Shown one piece after another: positions 36,388 to 45,850 of a stretch of 46,338 nucleotides of DNA (its first letter is position 1; each line of letters begins with the position of its first letter). This DNA comes from Gammaproteobacteria bacterium (GTDB lineage: Bacteria > Pseudomonadota > Gammaproteobacteria > UBA6429 > Thiohalophilaceae). The notes under the pieces were generated by a model. The model made no database searches, was not told the origin of the DNA, and worked only from the letters and a program-made list of their open reading frames with translations. The stretch lies in the NCBI GenBank assembly GCA_030148325.1, contig JASBTR010000162.1, forward strand, positions 1-46,338. The letters run 5' to 3'. The translations under genes were made by a program, and so were the position numbers.

Positions 36388-37399
36388 CGCTTTCCTGCCG
36401 CCTTAGATAATGAAATAGAGAGTAGTACGTTAGCAAATAGAACAAAAATGATGCAATAAACACGCCTGATTGAACATGTTCACCAATAAAATAACCTGAA
36501 GCCAGCGCCAGAGCCGCGGATACCAGCATAATGCCATATTCCATAGTAACGGTACGCCGATGACTCCAGCCGCTCAGCACCAGGCGCTGATACAGATGAG
36601 AACGATGCGCCAGCCAGATCTTCTCGCCATTGAAGGCGCGACGCAACAAGGTTATAGAAGCATCCAGAATAAAGGGGGAAAATACCAGGATTCCGATCCA
36701 TAGAGGAAAAATTCCCTTGCTGTCAGCCCAGATCATCATCGCAGCCATGAGAAAACCCAGTACAGAAGAACCCGTATCACCCATGAATATCCTGGCAGGC
36801 GGAAAGTTAAACAGTAAAAAGGCTCCATTTGCACAGGCAATAATCGCAGCAAACACGGCATAAACGCTGGCGCCTTTTAGCAATCCCAGTACAGCGAACA
36901 CAGAAAACCCGATAAAGGCCATGCCGCCCGCAAATCCATCCATACCATCCATGAAATTAAACAGGTTAATACTCCATAAAATCAGCACAAAAGTGAAAAC
37001 ATAAGCCAGCCACGGATGCAGTTCGAGTAAAAAAAACGGCGTTTCCAGATTTAAAATATAGAAGCCGTTGCTCATTAATACAACTGCCGCCAGCATATGT
37101 GCAAACAGTCGATATCTGACACTCACACCCCGTTTATCATCAACCAGTGATACAACAGCAATCAGCATCACTCCCGCAAATATCGATACAAGGTATTCAG
37201 GATAACCCTGGCGAGAAATCAATAATAGCCCGGAGACAACAATCCCCGCGAGAATACCCAGCCCCCCTGTACGGCTGATTGGCTTACTATGCAGGGAACG
37301 CTCATTCGGCTGATCAAGAATCACCAGAGGACTGGACTCCCGACTTAGCAGGTAAACCAGGACAAGGCTCACAATGCCGGACAAAATCACCAAGGTCAT
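36371..37399 (-). CDS. Polyprenyl-phosphate sugar-1-phosphate transferase (WbpL/WecA/MraY family)
   Basis: A 342-residue polytopic glycosyltransferase of the MraY-like superfamily (about ten spans). DQPNERSLHSKPISRTGGLG near the start, VSLVDDKRGVSVRYR, NLFNFMDGMDGFAGG (the Mg-binding aspartate region), GDTGSSVLGFL, and LAHRSHLYQRLV are family motifs. It transfers an N-acetylhexosamine-1-phosphate to undecaprenyl phosphate, which begins O-antigen assembly. The sugar could be the product of the neighbouring WbpV-like enzyme. The downstream WbpM-like gene overlaps its end by 17 bases. Confidence 0.93.
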   Translation of the reverse strand: MTLVILSGIVSLVLVYLLSRESSPLVILDQPNERSLHSKPISRTGGLGILAGIVVSGLLLISRQGYPEYLVSIFAGVMLIAVVSLVDDKRGVSVRYRLFAHMLAAVVLMSNGFYILNLETPFFLLELHPWLAYVFTFVLILWSINLFNFMDGMDGFAGGMAFIGFSVFAVLGLLKGASVYAVFAAIIACANGAFLLFNFPPARIFMGDTGSSVLGFLMAAMMIWADSKGIFPLWIGILVFSPFILDASITLLRRAFNGEKIWLAHRSHLYQRLVLSGWSHRRTVTMEYGIMLVSAALALASGYFIGEHVQSGVFIASFLFYLLTYYSLFHYLRRQESDAKFK

Positions 37400-37434
37400 C
37401 AGTACTCACACCGACTTAAGAAAATAGCCATAAC

Positions 37435-38418
37435 TCAGCGTCTACCCAGATACCAGCCAACGGTTTCCGTAAGACCCTGCTCTACTGCCCTGGGTGGCTG
37501 CCAGCCCAGTAATGTTCGCGCCTTGCTGCTATCAGCCTGCAGTGACCCATACAAACGACGCTCCAGCTTTTTCACCCGCGGTGACAAATAAGCCAACGTA
37601 CTCAGAAGCGGCCCCGGCAATGCGAATAACCGTGGGCGCCGATGCATGGTTTTCGCACACAATTCCACCAGTTTTTCAGTCGAGACATCGTTTCCATCTG
37701 CAGCCAGAAATATCTGATTTGCAGCAGCAGGATGGCGGATACACTGGATAATCAGATCCGTCAGATTATCCAGCGCCAGCAGACTGCGCTGATTATTAAC
37801 ACCTTTGAATGGTAAGGGTATGCCTTTTTCTATTAACTGTAATAACCTGAGAATATTGCCCTTTACCCCCGGACCATAGACAAGCACTGGCCGGATAATA
37901 ACAACGTCCATCTCCGATTCTCTGGCAATACGCATTAATCCCTGCTCCGCTTCAAATTTTGAACGTGCATAAGGGTCAAGGGGGTCTACTGTATCTTCTT
38001 CTGTAAAAGCAACCCCATCTGTCTGCTCACCATTTACCTTTATACTACTGATATAGACAAACCGCCTTAGCCTGGTTTTAACTGCGGCTCTGGCCAGTTC
38101 CAGGGTTGCATCAACATTGGCTTTTCGAAATACTGCCAGCGGATCATTTACTGTCTCCCGCATGACATGTACACGCGCCGCCAGATGAACAACCGTATCA
38201 ACTTCATTCAGCGCCTTATCCCAGGCAGGCTTTTCGCTAAAATCACCAATAGTATAATATTCACAACCCGGCCGTTTTTCTTTCTCCTGCGGACTGTTTC
38301 GTTGCCCACAGCTAACATCATAACCCTGCTGCAATAAAGCCGAAACCAGCGCCTGTCCGACAAAACCACTCGCCCCGGTAACCAGAACCCTGCTGTTGTT
38401 ATTGTTCGCTGGCATCAT
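37435..38418 (-). CDS. WbpV-like NAD-dependent sugar-nucleotide epimerase/reductase
   Basis: A 327-residue extended SDR. RVLVTGASGFVGQALVSALL binds NAD(P), the region SSIKVNGEQT and DPYARSKFEAEQ gives the Ser and Tyr-x3-Lys catalytic set, and IIRPVLVYGPGVKGN follows. Proteins of this kind reduce or epimerise the 4-keto intermediate to give the sugar carried by the WbpL-like transferase. The frame extends to 38475, but that would overlap the symporter gene. The paired ATGs at 38418 and 38415 fit better and leave a 13-base gap. Confidence 0.9.
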   Translation of the reverse strand: MMPANNNNSRVLVTGASGFVGQALVSALLQQGYDVSCGQRNSPQEKEKRPGCEYYTIGDFSEKPAWDKALNEVDTVVHLAARVHVMRETVNDPLAVFRKANVDATLELARAAVKTRLRRFVYISSIKVNGEQTDGVAFTEEDTVDPLDPYARSKFEAEQGLMRIARESEMDVVIIRPVLVYGPGVKGNILRLLQLIEKGIPLPFKGVNNQRSLLALDNLTDLIIQCIRHPAAANQIFLAADGNDVSTEKLVELCAKTMHRRPRLFALPGPLLSTLAYLSPRVKKLERRLYGSLQADSSKARTLLGWQPPRAVEQGLTETVGWYLGRR

Positions 38419-38431
38419 AAAGCAACCTGTA

Positions 38432-39715
38432 TCAGGCGCGAAGTATCTCTGTTTCACCTTCAAGCCGGGCAACAATCACCGCACCGACCGAGTCACTAAA
38501 TACATTCACCGCAGTGCGAAACATATCCAGTATTCTGTCTACCGCAAGAATCAGTCCCAGCGCTTCAAGCGGTAAACCAATTGTGCTCAATATAATGGTA
38601 ATAGCAACCAGACTGGCCGCAGGAATTCCCGCCACCCCGATAGAGGTCAGCAAAGCAACCAGGACAATAATAAACTGGGTAGTAAACGTCAGCTCCAGTC
38701 CATAGGCCTGAGCAATGAACATAGCGGCAACACATTCATACAGGGCGGTGCCATCCATGTTGACCGTTGCCCCCAGTGGCAGGACAAAACTGCTGGTGCG
38801 ATTGGAGACACCTGCATTTTTTTCCACACACTCCATGGTCAAAGGCAGGGTTGCCGAGGAGGAAGCGGTTGAAAATGCCGTCAACAATGCCGGCGCCATG
38901 GCCTGGTAGTGGCGGACTGGATTCACACGAGCAACAAATTTCAGCAAAATGGGCAAAACAACCAGGATATGAAACAACAGTGCCAGCACGACCGTAACAA
39001 AAAACAGGCCCAGCGCCTGCGCCAGTTCAGCGACACCCTGGCCATCCAGACCGGCAATGACTTTTGCCACCAGTGCAAACACACCCAGTGGCGCGAATTT
39101 CATCACCCACTCGGTTATTTTCATCATGATGTCAGCCACTCCCTGCCAGAATTGCTGCTGGGTTTCCGCCTGCTGCGCAGGAATTTTGGTTATAAAATAA
39201 CCGAAAAGAAGGCTGAAAAAAATCAGCCCCAGCATCTGTCCTTCAGCGGCGGCAGAAACGATATTGGCCGGCACGAGGCGCAAAAAAACCTCGGCAATAC
39301 TACTGGCATCATGGCCCGCTACTTTTTCAGTTGCGCTTGCCACATCAATCTGGTTTAGACCAAACGCTTCCCGGCCTGGCTCGCCATCAACCAGCCCCGG
39401 CGTCAAAACATTGACCATAATCAGGCCGATCAGGATGGCAAAGAAGGTGGTTGTGAAATAAAAGGCCAGGGTTTTGCCGCCCAGACGAGCCAGCCCCTGC
39501 GTTCCCCCAATGCTGGAGATACCCACGATAATCGACGACATAATCAGGGGCACAATGATCATCTTCAGCGCATTCATGAATAATGTGCCAAAAAAGTTGA
39601 AAACTGCGTAGAAGGTGATGCCGAAAAAGCCAGACTCTGTACCGGCCAGCGAGCCGGCAATAACAGCCAGAAAAAGCGCGATTAGAATTTGCCAGTGAAG
39701 TTTAAGCCTGAACAC
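38432..39715 (-). CDS. Dicarboxylate/amino acid:cation symporter (DAACS family)
   Basis: A 427-residue inner-membrane transporter starting with GTG. The family hallmarks are AFSTASSSATLPLTMECVE (re-entrant loop 1 with the serine-rich motif), LPLGATVNMDGTALY (the NMDGT cation-site motif), GIPAASLVAITIIL (re-entrant loop 2) and DRILDMFRTAVNVFSDS (substrate-binding helix). Like GltP and DctA, it takes up glutamate, aspartate or C4-dicarboxylates with Na+ or H+; the exact substrate cannot be read. It lies upstream of the O-antigen-type genes on the same strand but has no clear functional tie. Nothing is seen in the 137 bases before it. Confidence 0.94.
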   Translation of the reverse strand: MFRLKLHWQILIALFLAVIAGSLAGTESGFFGITFYAVFNFFGTLFMNALKMIIVPLIMSSIIVGISSIGGTQGLARLGGKTLAFYFTTTFFAILIGLIMVNVLTPGLVDGEPGREAFGLNQIDVASATEKVAGHDASSIAEVFLRLVPANIVSAAAEGQMLGLIFFSLLFGYFITKIPAQQAETQQQFWQGVADIMMKITEWVMKFAPLGVFALVAKVIAGLDGQGVAELAQALGLFFVTVVLALLFHILVVLPILLKFVARVNPVRHYQAMAPALLTAFSTASSSATLPLTMECVEKNAGVSNRTSSFVLPLGATVNMDGTALYECVAAMFIAQAYGLELTFTTQFIIVLVALLTSIGVAGIPAASLVAITIILSTIGLPLEALGLILAVDRILDMFRTAVNVFSDSVGAVIVARLEGETEILRA

Positions 39716-39852
39716 GGATTTACCCGGTCAACCTGAATTCAAACATATCGTTAACTAAGCTCAATGACCTGTTCCCTGTAACCGGACATACTAAGGTACT
39801 CGAAAAAGAAACCCTGTTCCAGTAGCCTGCACTGGTAATTTACTTTGGCAAT

Positions 39853-41706
39853 TTATTCGAGCGAATCCAGATTGGTTTCAATATCTGCATTATTGCGCAA
39901 TTCCGCTATCCAGGCAGATTGCATGGCCTTACCATAAATGCCGATCAGCTTACGTTTTTCCGTCAGGCGGGTTTCATCTGTATAATTTTTTCCATCGATA
40001 ACAGCCGACAGAATCAATACCGCCGCATCACCATTGGCAAGCCGGGTATCTTTATATACTTTCCTGTCTTCCGCAGGCCTCGGCATCTGGAACAGTTCAT
40101 GACGAATCTGTGGATCCAGCGCCGAACTGGTCTCGTCAGCCACTCGCGACACTGGGCCCACGAATTTCCATTCTGCTTTCAGTGAACGCGCAAGCTTTTC
40201 AGGATCTACACCCGCACGCAGTTGTTCGAGAACAGCGACACTGTCTGCCTTGATCTTTTCCGTCACCTTTTCGTCCTGGAGCCGGGTTTTAACCAACCCG
40301 ATAACGTCTTTCAGCGGCTGCTGCTTCACCGGAACATGTTCCGCCAGACGCAACACCAGTACATGGGTGTCGGATAATTCAATTAGCTGGCTGTTACGCC
40401 CTTCAGCCAGTACTTCATCTGAAAAGGCAATAGAAACCACTTTGGGACTTGCAAACAGCCCACTACCGCCCTCACGGGTGAATAGCGGACTTTTCTTAAG
40501 CTCCAGGCCCAGTGACTCTGCTGTCGGCGCCAGTGAATCCGGGATTTCGTAACTCAGGTTATTTAGCTTATCGACACTTTCATAGAACGCCTGTTCAGCC
40601 TGCTGGATCTGCAGGTCGTGACGGATTTTTTCTTTCACATCATCCAGTTTCGCCAGCTGTGCTTCACGAATGTCATCCAGCCTGATTAAATGATAGCCAA
40701 AACGGGAACGAACCGGCTCACTGATCTCACCTTTCTTCAACTTGAATGCGACATCCTCGAAAGCCTTGTCCATCACACCACGACCAAAGTAACCCAGATC
40801 TCCGCCCTGACGCGCTGAACCAATGTCATCTGAAAACTCCAGCGCCAGTTTGGAAAAATCTTCCCCTGCGGCAAGTTTTTCCTGAATTTTCTTAAGCTTG
40901 TCCATGGCAGCCGATTCCTCATCAGCGTTTTCAACCTTAATCAGGATATGGCTCGCCTTGCGCTGTTCAGGCTGACGAGTAAACGACTGACGCTGCTGTT
41001 GGAAATACTCGGCAATGGCTTCATCACTTATTTCAATCTCACGGGACATTTCATCAAGATTCAGCTCCACGTATTCCACGCTGATTTTCTCCGGCGTGGT
41101 GAACTCATTTTTATGTTCTTCGTAGTAACGTGCAATTTCTTCTTCCGTCAACACAATGCTCTTGAGGTAGTGAGATTTTGGCAGCAGGATATAGCTTAGT
41201 TCCCGTTTCTGATTCTGCAAGCGGGCAAAACGATTCAGCTCGTCATCGGTGACAAAACCGGAAAGCAGCATACCGGCGTTAAATTGCTGCTCAGCCAGAT
41301 CCAGCCCAATCTGCTGTTCAAAAGCAAAGTTATTGATACGCTGGCTGTTAAGAATCTGTTTATAGCGTTCAGGGGAAAACTTCCCCTCCTCCTGAAAAAC
41401 TTCCATACTCGCAATTTGCTTGACGATTTGTTCTGGCGCTGCACGATAACCAGCACGATCCAGTTCCTGATTCAACAGTTCCTGCTGGATAAGCAGGTCC
41501 AGCACTTCTTTTCTGATTTTGTTTTCCTGAAATAATTCAGGACGATACTTATCACCCAGCATCTGTTGCAGACGCTGCTGATAATTCTGGTAGGCACGCT
41601 GGAAATCATTCGGCGTCACTTCGGCGCCATTCACCGTTGCAACATTAACGACGGTAGAATCAGAAAGATAACTACTCAGACCAAACAGGGCAAAAGTAAT
41701 AATAAC
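39853..41706 (-). CDS. ppiD: Peptidyl-prolyl isomerase PpiD, N-terminus missing
   Basis: About 617 residues of a periplasmic, inner-membrane-anchored folding factor. The retained part begins in the membrane anchor ([16 protein letters not shown]), followed by the SurA-like N domain ([20 protein letters not shown]), then a parvulin domain ([12 protein letters not shown] to [12 protein letters not shown], with [20 protein letters not shown]), and a C-terminal chaperone region. PpiD proteins normally begin with roughly 20 further residues ahead of the anchor. Here that part is replaced, in frame, by NadC sequence from another organism. The gene is truncated by the junction rather than naturally fused. 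Confidence 0.9.
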   Translation of the reverse strand, partial: VIITFALFGLSSYLSDSTVVNVATVNGAEVTPNDFQRAYQNYQQRLQQMLGDKYRPELFQENKIRKEVLDLLIQQELLNQELDRAGYRAAPEQIVKQIASMEVFQEEGKFSPERYKQILNSQRINNFAFEQQIGLDLAEQQFNAGMLLSGFVTDDELNRFARLQNQKRELSYILLPKSHYLKSIVLTEEEIARYYEEHKNEFTTPEKISVEYVELNLDEMSREIEISDEAIAEYFQQQRQSFTRQPEQRKASHILIKVENADEESAAMDKLKKIQEKLAAGEDFSKLALEFSDDIGSARQGGDLGYFGRGVMDKAFEDVAFKLKKGEISEPVRSRFGYHLIRLDDIREAQLAKLDDVKEKIRHDLQIQQAEQAFYESVDKLNNLSYEIPDSLAPTAESLGLELKKSPLFTREGGSGLFASPKVVSIAFSDEVLAEGRNSQLIELSDTHVLVLRLAEHVPVKQQPLKDVIGLVKTRLQDEKVTEKIKADSVAVLEQLRAGVDPEKLARSLKAEWKFVGPVSRVADETSSALDPQIRHELFQMPRPAEDRKVYKDTRLANGDAAVLILSAVIDGKNYTDETRLTEKRKLIGIYGKAMQSAWIAELRNNADIETNLDSLE

Positions 41707-41712
41707 CGGAGT
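41701..41712. other. Chimeric junction between a gammaproteobacterial and an actinobacterial sequence
   Basis: Left of this point the DNA is moderate in G+C and gammaproteobacterial. Right of it the DNA is strongly G+C-rich and actinobacterial, and this is abrupt. The open frame spanning it reads TRKTTP (NadC motif) then VIITFAL (PpiD anchor). NadC normally continues TRKTTPG, so a few shared bases around ACCGG may have driven the join. No transposase, integrase, tRNA or terminal repeat marks the site. Confidence 0.88.
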
Positions 41713-42123
41713 GGTCTTACGGGTGCACGTCACCCGGGCCCTCGTGTGGGCGATCACGTCAGCGATCTGCGCCGTTGCCGTCGCGACACCGGACAGATGG
41801 CCGAGGAAGTTGAGTGCGACCCGCTCCGCGGTGAGGATGGGGCGGGCGGGCCCGGACACGGTGGCGATGACGTCGCCGGGAACCACCCGGGTCCCGTCCT
41901 CCAGAGCGATGTGGACGCCGAGCGCCGGGTCGACGAGTCGGAAGGCCGTGGCCGCCAGGTCGGCTCCCGCAACCACGCCGGAGTCCCGTGCGACGAGCTG
42001 GACGCAGGCGCGCTGCTCGGCGCCGACCACGATGTCCGTGGTCAGATCCCCGGCACGGCCGAGGTCCTCCAGGAGCGCGGCACGGACCACTGGCTCGACG
42101 ATCAGTGGGGACAGCGGTCTCAT
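41707..42123 (-). CDS. nadC: Nicotinate-nucleotide pyrophosphorylase, N-terminal half only
   Basis: About 139 residues of the ~290 expected. NadC joins quinolinate and PRPP to make nicotinate mononucleotide, the third step of de novo NAD synthesis. The N-terminal domain is recognisable ([45 protein letters not shown]). The sequence stops at [14 protein letters not shown], which begins the conserved catalytic barrel motif, and the catalytic remainder is lost at the junction. The start overlaps the nadB stop as ATGA. Confidence 0.9.
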
Positions 42124-43697
42124 GAGGCGCTCCGGCGTGGTTCGGTGGCGACGAGGTCGCCCAGGACGTCCTGCAGGGTCAGCGTGACGTGCCGAGGCTC
42201 GGCAGCCTCGGGAAAGTCGGCGCGGGTGTGTGCGCCTCTGCTCTCCTCGCGGCGCAGCGCAGAGGTGGCGATCAGGAGCGCGGCCAGCGTGGCGTCGTCC
42301 GTGGCCTCGAGACCGGTCCGCTCCACGGTGGCGGTGAGCCGGTCCACGGCGTGCGTGAGGGTTGGTCCGTCTCTCACCACGCCGACGTTCGCCGACATCA
42401 AGGACCGAAGGTCCTTTAGGCCCTGGTCGGACAGGGTCCCCGGCGGCGGCAGGTCCGGAGCGCGGCCGGAACCGGTGTGGCGGCGTCCGTCGTGGTCGGC
42501 GAGGTCTTCCGCGACCCAGCGGGAGCAGACGGCAGCCTCCAGCAGGGAGTTGGAGGCGAGGCGGTTCGCCCCGTGCAGGCCCGTACTGGCCACCTCACCC
42601 ACGGCCCACAGGCCGGGGACGGTGCTGCGGCCCTGCCCGTCGACGGTCACTCCGCCCATCAGGTAGTGCGCGGCCGGTTGGATCGGGATGGGGTGGTGGA
42701 CGGGGTCGATCCCCGCGGCCGCGCACGCGGCGACGACCGTGGGAAAGTGACCGGCGCGCAGTGCCTGCCGAGCGTCGAGGAAGACGCGACCGCCGCGCAG
42801 GATCTCCGCGAACACCGCTCGCGAGACGACGTCCCGAGGCGACAGGTCGTCGTCCAGCAGTCGCTGCCCGGCGGCGTCCACAAGGTGGGCTCCCGCCCCG
42901 CGGACCGCCTCGCTGACCAGCGGCATGGGGTCCAGGCCGACATGGAGGGCGGTGGGGTGGAACTGCACCATCTCCAGGTCCCGCAGCTGGCCGCCCGCGC
43001 GGGCCGCCAGGGCGACTCCCTGCCCCCGAGAGCCCGTGGGGTTGGTCGTGTGACGGAACAGGCTGCCGACGCCCCCGGTCGCCAGGACGACTGCCTCGGT
43101 GCGGATCGTGTGGGTCGCTTGCGGGGAGTGGCCACGACCGGTGGTTGCGACCACGACGCCGGCGACCCGGCCGTCCTCGACCACCAACCGCACGGCGCGG
43201 GTGCGCTCCAGGACGGTGATGGACGGTGTGGCGCGGACCGCTGCGATCACTGCCCTGAGAATCTCGTGCCCGGTGGCGTCACCCCCGGCGTGGACGATGC
43301 GGTGGCGGCTGTGCGCGCCCTCCAGACCCAGCGCGAGGGCGCCGTCCGGTGTGCGGTCGAACCGGGCCCCCAGAGAGACGAGGTGCTCGATCGCGTCGGG
43401 TGCGGCGGCGGTGATCCGCTCGACGATGCCCGGTTCGCAGAGGCCGGCTCCCGCCTCGAGGGTGTCGAGCGCGTGCAACAGCGGTGAGTCGCCGGCGCGG
43501 ACTGCGGCGGCGATCCCGCCCTGCGCGAGATCCGACGAGGTGTCCTCGGCCAGCCGTCCGGTGGTCAGGACGACACACCGAAGGGGCGCGAGGTGGAGCG
43601 CGGTCAGGAGGCCGGCCAGGCCGCCACCGATGATGACCGGTCGACCGTCGGGTCGCGATGCCGAACCGCGTCGGCCCACCACGCCCGCCAGGTCCAT
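42120..43697 (-). CDS. nadB: L-aspartate oxidase
   Basis: A 525-residue flavoprotein that oxidises L-aspartate to iminoaspartate, the first step of de novo NAD synthesis. It has the FAD fold [57 protein letters not shown] and [12 protein letters not shown]. The C-terminal helical domain ends near the stop. The frame continues to 44342, but that part is antisense shadow of nadA. The ATG at 43697 overlaps the nadA stop (TGATG) and puts the FAD motif at the usual distance. It is coupled to nadA and to nadC. Confidence 0.95.
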   Translation of the reverse strand: MDLAGVVGRRGSASRPDGRPVIIGGGLAGLLTALHLAPLRCVVLTTGRLAEDTSSDLAQGGIAAAVRAGDSPLLHALDTLEAGAGLCEPGIVERITAAAPDAIEHLVSLGARFDRTPDGALALGLEGAHSRHRIVHAGGDATGHEILRAVIAAVRATPSITVLERTRAVRLVVEDGRVAGVVVATTGRGHSPQATHTIRTEAVVLATGGVGSLFRHTTNPTGSRGQGVALAARAGGQLRDLEMVQFHPTALHVGLDPMPLVSEAVRGAGAHLVDAAGQRLLDDDLSPRDVVSRAVFAEILRGGRVFLDARQALRAGHFPTVVAACAAAGIDPVHHPIPIQPAAHYLMGGVTVDGQGRSTVPGLWAVGEVASTGLHGANRLASNSLLEAAVCSRWVAEDLADHDGRRHTGSGRAPDLPPPGTLSDQGLKDLRSLMSANVGVVRDGPTLTHAVDRLTATVERTGLEATDDATLAALLIATSALRREESRGAHTRADFPEAAEPRHVTLTLQDVLGDLVATEPRRSAS

Positions 43698-44671
43698 CAG
43701 ACGGCCAGCATTCGCTCGACGGCGGCCCGGGCGCGGTCCGCGACCTCGGGGTCGATCGTCACCTCGTGCTGGCCCAGCTCCAGTGCCGCGCGGATGGTGC
43801 CGAGGGTGTTCCGCTTCATGTGCGGGCAGAGGTTGCACGGCCGGACGAACTCGACACCCGGGTTGGCGACCGAGACGTTGTCGCTCATCGAGCACTCCGT
43901 GACGAGCGCGACCCGGGTGGGCTGCTGGACGTTGACGAAGGTCTGCATCTGTGCGGTGGAGCCGGCCATGTCCGCGGCGCTGATCACCTCCGGTGGGCAC
44001 TCGGGGTGGGCGAGCACCACCACGCCCGGATGGTCCTGACGGATCTGGGCGATGTCCCGCGCGGTGAACCGCTCGTGGACCTCGCAGTGACCGGCCCAGG
44101 TGATCACCTCCACGCCGGTCTGCGCTGCGATGTTCTGGGCGAGGTACTCGTCGGGGATCATGATGACGCGGTCGACGCCGAGGGACTCGATGACCTTCAC
44201 GGCGTTGCCCGAGGTGCAGCAGACGTCGGACTCGGCCTTCACGTCCGCTGAGGTGTTGACGTACGTCACCACCGGGACGCCGGGGTGCGCGCGCCTCAGC
44301 GCTCGCACGTCCGCGGCCGTGATCGACTCGGCCAGCGAGCAACCGGAGCGAAGGTCCGGGATCAGGACCGTCTTGCCGGGGTTGAGCAGCTTCGCGGTCT
44401 CGGCCATGAAGTGAACACCCGCCAGGACGATGACGTCCGCCTCGACGTCCTGCGCCTCGCGCGCCAGCGCGAGCGAGTCTCCGACGATGTCCGCGACCCC
44501 GTGGAAGATCTCGGGTGTCTGGTAGTTGTGCGCCAGGATCACCGCGTTGCGCTCATGCTTGAGTCGCCAGATCGCGGCGACGTCGTCCTCCATGGTCGCC
44601 CACTCCACACGGGGCACGACCGTGCGGACTCGTTCGTAGAGGGCGTCGGTGCTGATCGTCGGTGCGGTCAT
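43697..44671 (-). CDS. nadA: Quinolinate synthase A
   Basis: A 324-residue iron-sulfur enzyme that condenses iminoaspartate with dihydroxyacetone phosphate to quinolinate. The three [4Fe-4S] ligands fit C111 (RSGCSLAES), C196 (GHCEVHE) and C282 (CNLCPHMKR). [11 protein letters not shown] and [20 protein letters not shown] are further family motifs. The frame extends to 44752, but the ATG at 44671 has GGGAGG (44678-44683) six bases upstream, and the longer version would run through the operator boxes. It is the first gene of nadA-nadB-nadC. Confidence 0.95.
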   Translation of the reverse strand: MTAPTISTDALYERVRTVVPRVEWATMEDDVAAIWRLKHERNAVILAHNYQTPEIFHGVADIVGDSLALAREAQDVEADVIVLAGVHFMAETAKLLNPGKTVLIPDLRSGCSLAESITAADVRALRRAHPGVPVVTYVNTSADVKAESDVCCTSGNAVKVIESLGVDRVIMIPDEYLAQNIAAQTGVEVITWAGHCEVHERFTARDIAQIRQDHPGVVVLAHPECPPEVISAADMAGSTAQMQTFVNVQQPTRVALVTECSMSDNVSVANPGVEFVRPCNLCPHMKRNTLGTIRAALELGQHEVTIDPEVADRARAAVERMLAV

Positions 44672-44713
44672 GGTAGGCCTCCCAGGCGGCGCCAGTGCCA
44701 GCCTGACGCGCTT

Positions 44714-44752
44714 ATGCTTACGTTGAGCATTTCTAATGCTCGCGGCGAGCAT
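44714..44752. promoter_or_regulatory. Two tandem palindromes, probable NrtR operators of nadABC
   Basis: Box 2 is ATGCTCGCGGCGAGCAT (44736-44752), a perfect palindrome with 8-base arms around a central G. Box 1, ATGCTTACGTTGAGCAT (44714-44730), matches the same pattern at six of eight arm positions. Their centres are 22 bases apart, about two helical turns, so two dimers would bind the same face. They lie 43-81 bases before the nadA start. The next gene upstream encodes NrtR, the NAD-pathway repressor. Confidence 0.75.
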
Positions 44753-44847
44753 AACCGATCGGCGGATGGGGGATGAGCGCGGCCCGGCCTAGCTGGGGTG
44801 CCTGGCGAGCCTGGCTGGGGACTGGTTGCTGACTAGTGCTAGTTGGC

Positions 44848-45744
44848 CTAGTTCGCGCGGGGGACGGGCAGCTTGGTGCCCGCCACGCTGCGCTCGTCGG
44901 TCACCCCGCGCCGGAAGCGAAAGAGCCTGGCGGGCCGGCCCCCGGTGGAGTGGCTGACCTCGCCGGTCTCCTCGACGAGCTCCTGCTGCTCGACCAGGCG
45001 GCGGAAGTTCTGGGTATGCACGTACTGGCCGGCGATCGCCTCGACCGTCTCCTGCAGCTGGGTGAGGGTGAACGTGGGCGGAAGGAGCTCGAAGACCACG
45101 GGGCGGTACTGGATCTTGGAGCGCAGTCGTCCCATTGCGGTGGCCAGGATGCGCCGGTGGTGCCGCTGCATCGGCCGTCCGGCGGCGTCCGCTGCTCCCC
45201 CGGGGGCTTCGGGGACGAGGCCGGCCTCGTAGAGCAGCTCGTAGCGCTGAAGCGCCATGTCGGGCTGCCATGTGTGCCCGTCCAGACCAAAGGCGACGGC
45301 GCACCGGAGGCGACGGCGTTCGCTCGCGGCAGGTCCGTCAGCGGTGGTCCATTGCTCGAGGGCGGGGGCGAGGTGCTCCGCGACGAGGTCCTCGCCGTCG
45401 CGGCGGTCCTCCCAGGGGAAGTACTCGAACCACTTGTGCCACCCGTCGGTCACCTCGGGAAGGGTCGTCAGGCCCAGGTAGGAGACCTCGAGCACGGGGC
45501 TCGTGGCCCGGTCCCGATCCGCGAACGTGTAGAGCTGCTCGACGTAGCCCAGCTCGTACCCCGTCTGGCGCGCCACCCAGGAGCGCAGTCCGGCCTGCAT
45601 GGACCGGTGCTCCGACTGCAAAGGGCCCGACGGCAGGAGTTGCCCGTCCCCGGTCGTCAGGACCAGGGGGACGCCGTCGTGCACGGCGGTGATGACCGCG
45701 ACGAGCTCGGCCGAGACCCGGTCGTCCTGCCCGCGCCCGCCCAC
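44848..45744 (-). CDS. nrtR: NrtR, Nudix-related transcriptional regulator of NAD synthesis
   Basis: A 298-residue regulator. The N-terminal part (about 8-165; VSAELVAVITAVHDG, SMQAGLRSWVARQTGYELGY, VEQLYTFADRDR) is a Nudix-like domain whose catalytic box lacks the REx2EE glutamates. It therefore probably senses ADP-ribose or a related NAD-pathway metabolite without hydrolysing it. The C-terminal winged helix (about 224-278; FTLTQLQETVEAIAGQYV, NFRRLVEQQ, GGRPARLFRF) is typical of NrtR. The open frame reaches 45972, but GTG 45744 has a strong AGGAGG five bases upstream. It is directly upstream of nadABC and its operators. Confidence 0.9.
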   Translation of the reverse strand: MGGRGQDDRVSAELVAVITAVHDGVPLVLTTGDGQLLPSGPLQSEHRSMQAGLRSWVARQTGYELGYVEQLYTFADRDRATSPVLEVSYLGLTTLPEVTDGWHKWFEYFPWEDRRDGEDLVAEHLAPALEQWTTADGPAASERRRLRCAVAFGLDGHTWQPDMALQRYELLYEAGLVPEAPGGAADAAGRPMQRHHRRILATAMGRLRSKIQYRPVVFELLPPTFTLTQLQETVEAIAGQYVHTQNFRRLVEQQELVEETGEVSHSTGGRPARLFRFRRGVTDERSVAGTKLPVPRAN

Positions 45745-45747
45745 GCA

Positions 45748-45755
45748 CCCCTCCT
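45748..45755 (-). promoter_or_regulatory. Shine-Dalgarno that fixes the nrtR start
   Basis: AGGAGGGG on the minus strand, with AGGAGG ending five bases before GTG 45744. The longer frame's upstream codons lack such a site and include sequence shared with a tandem repeat. Confidence 0.8.
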
Positions 45756-45810
45756 GTTCATCGCTCCCGAGCCCATCATGCCCCGTGGGGAGTGACTGAC
45801 CGGTGGCTCG

Positions 45811-45850
45811 CCCGCACCTCACGCAAGATGCCCGCACCTCACGCAAGATG
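45811..45850. repeat. Tandem duplication of a 20-base unit
   Basis: CCCGCACCTCACGCAAGATG occurs twice in direct succession (45811-45830 and 45831-45850). The second unit contains the stop codon of the short-chain dehydrogenase gene, so the duplication may have altered or extended its last codons. Confidence 0.9.

Noticed and set aside
39853-42123. A genuine NadC-PpiD fusion protein
   Set aside because: NadC stops in its catalytic domain and PpiD lacks its N-terminus; composition and taxonomy switch at the same base. An assembly chimera explains all of this.
41566-42666. 366-codon plus-strand frame, and other long plus-strand frames such as 42477-43487
   Set aside because: Antisense shadows of nadC and nadB in G+C-rich DNA, Arg/Gly/Ser-rich with no domain; the first also crosses the chimeric junction.
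43698-44342. N-terminal extension of nadB
   Set aside because: About 215 Arg/Gly/Pro-rich codons running through nadA in another frame; the FAD motif follows the ATG at 43697.
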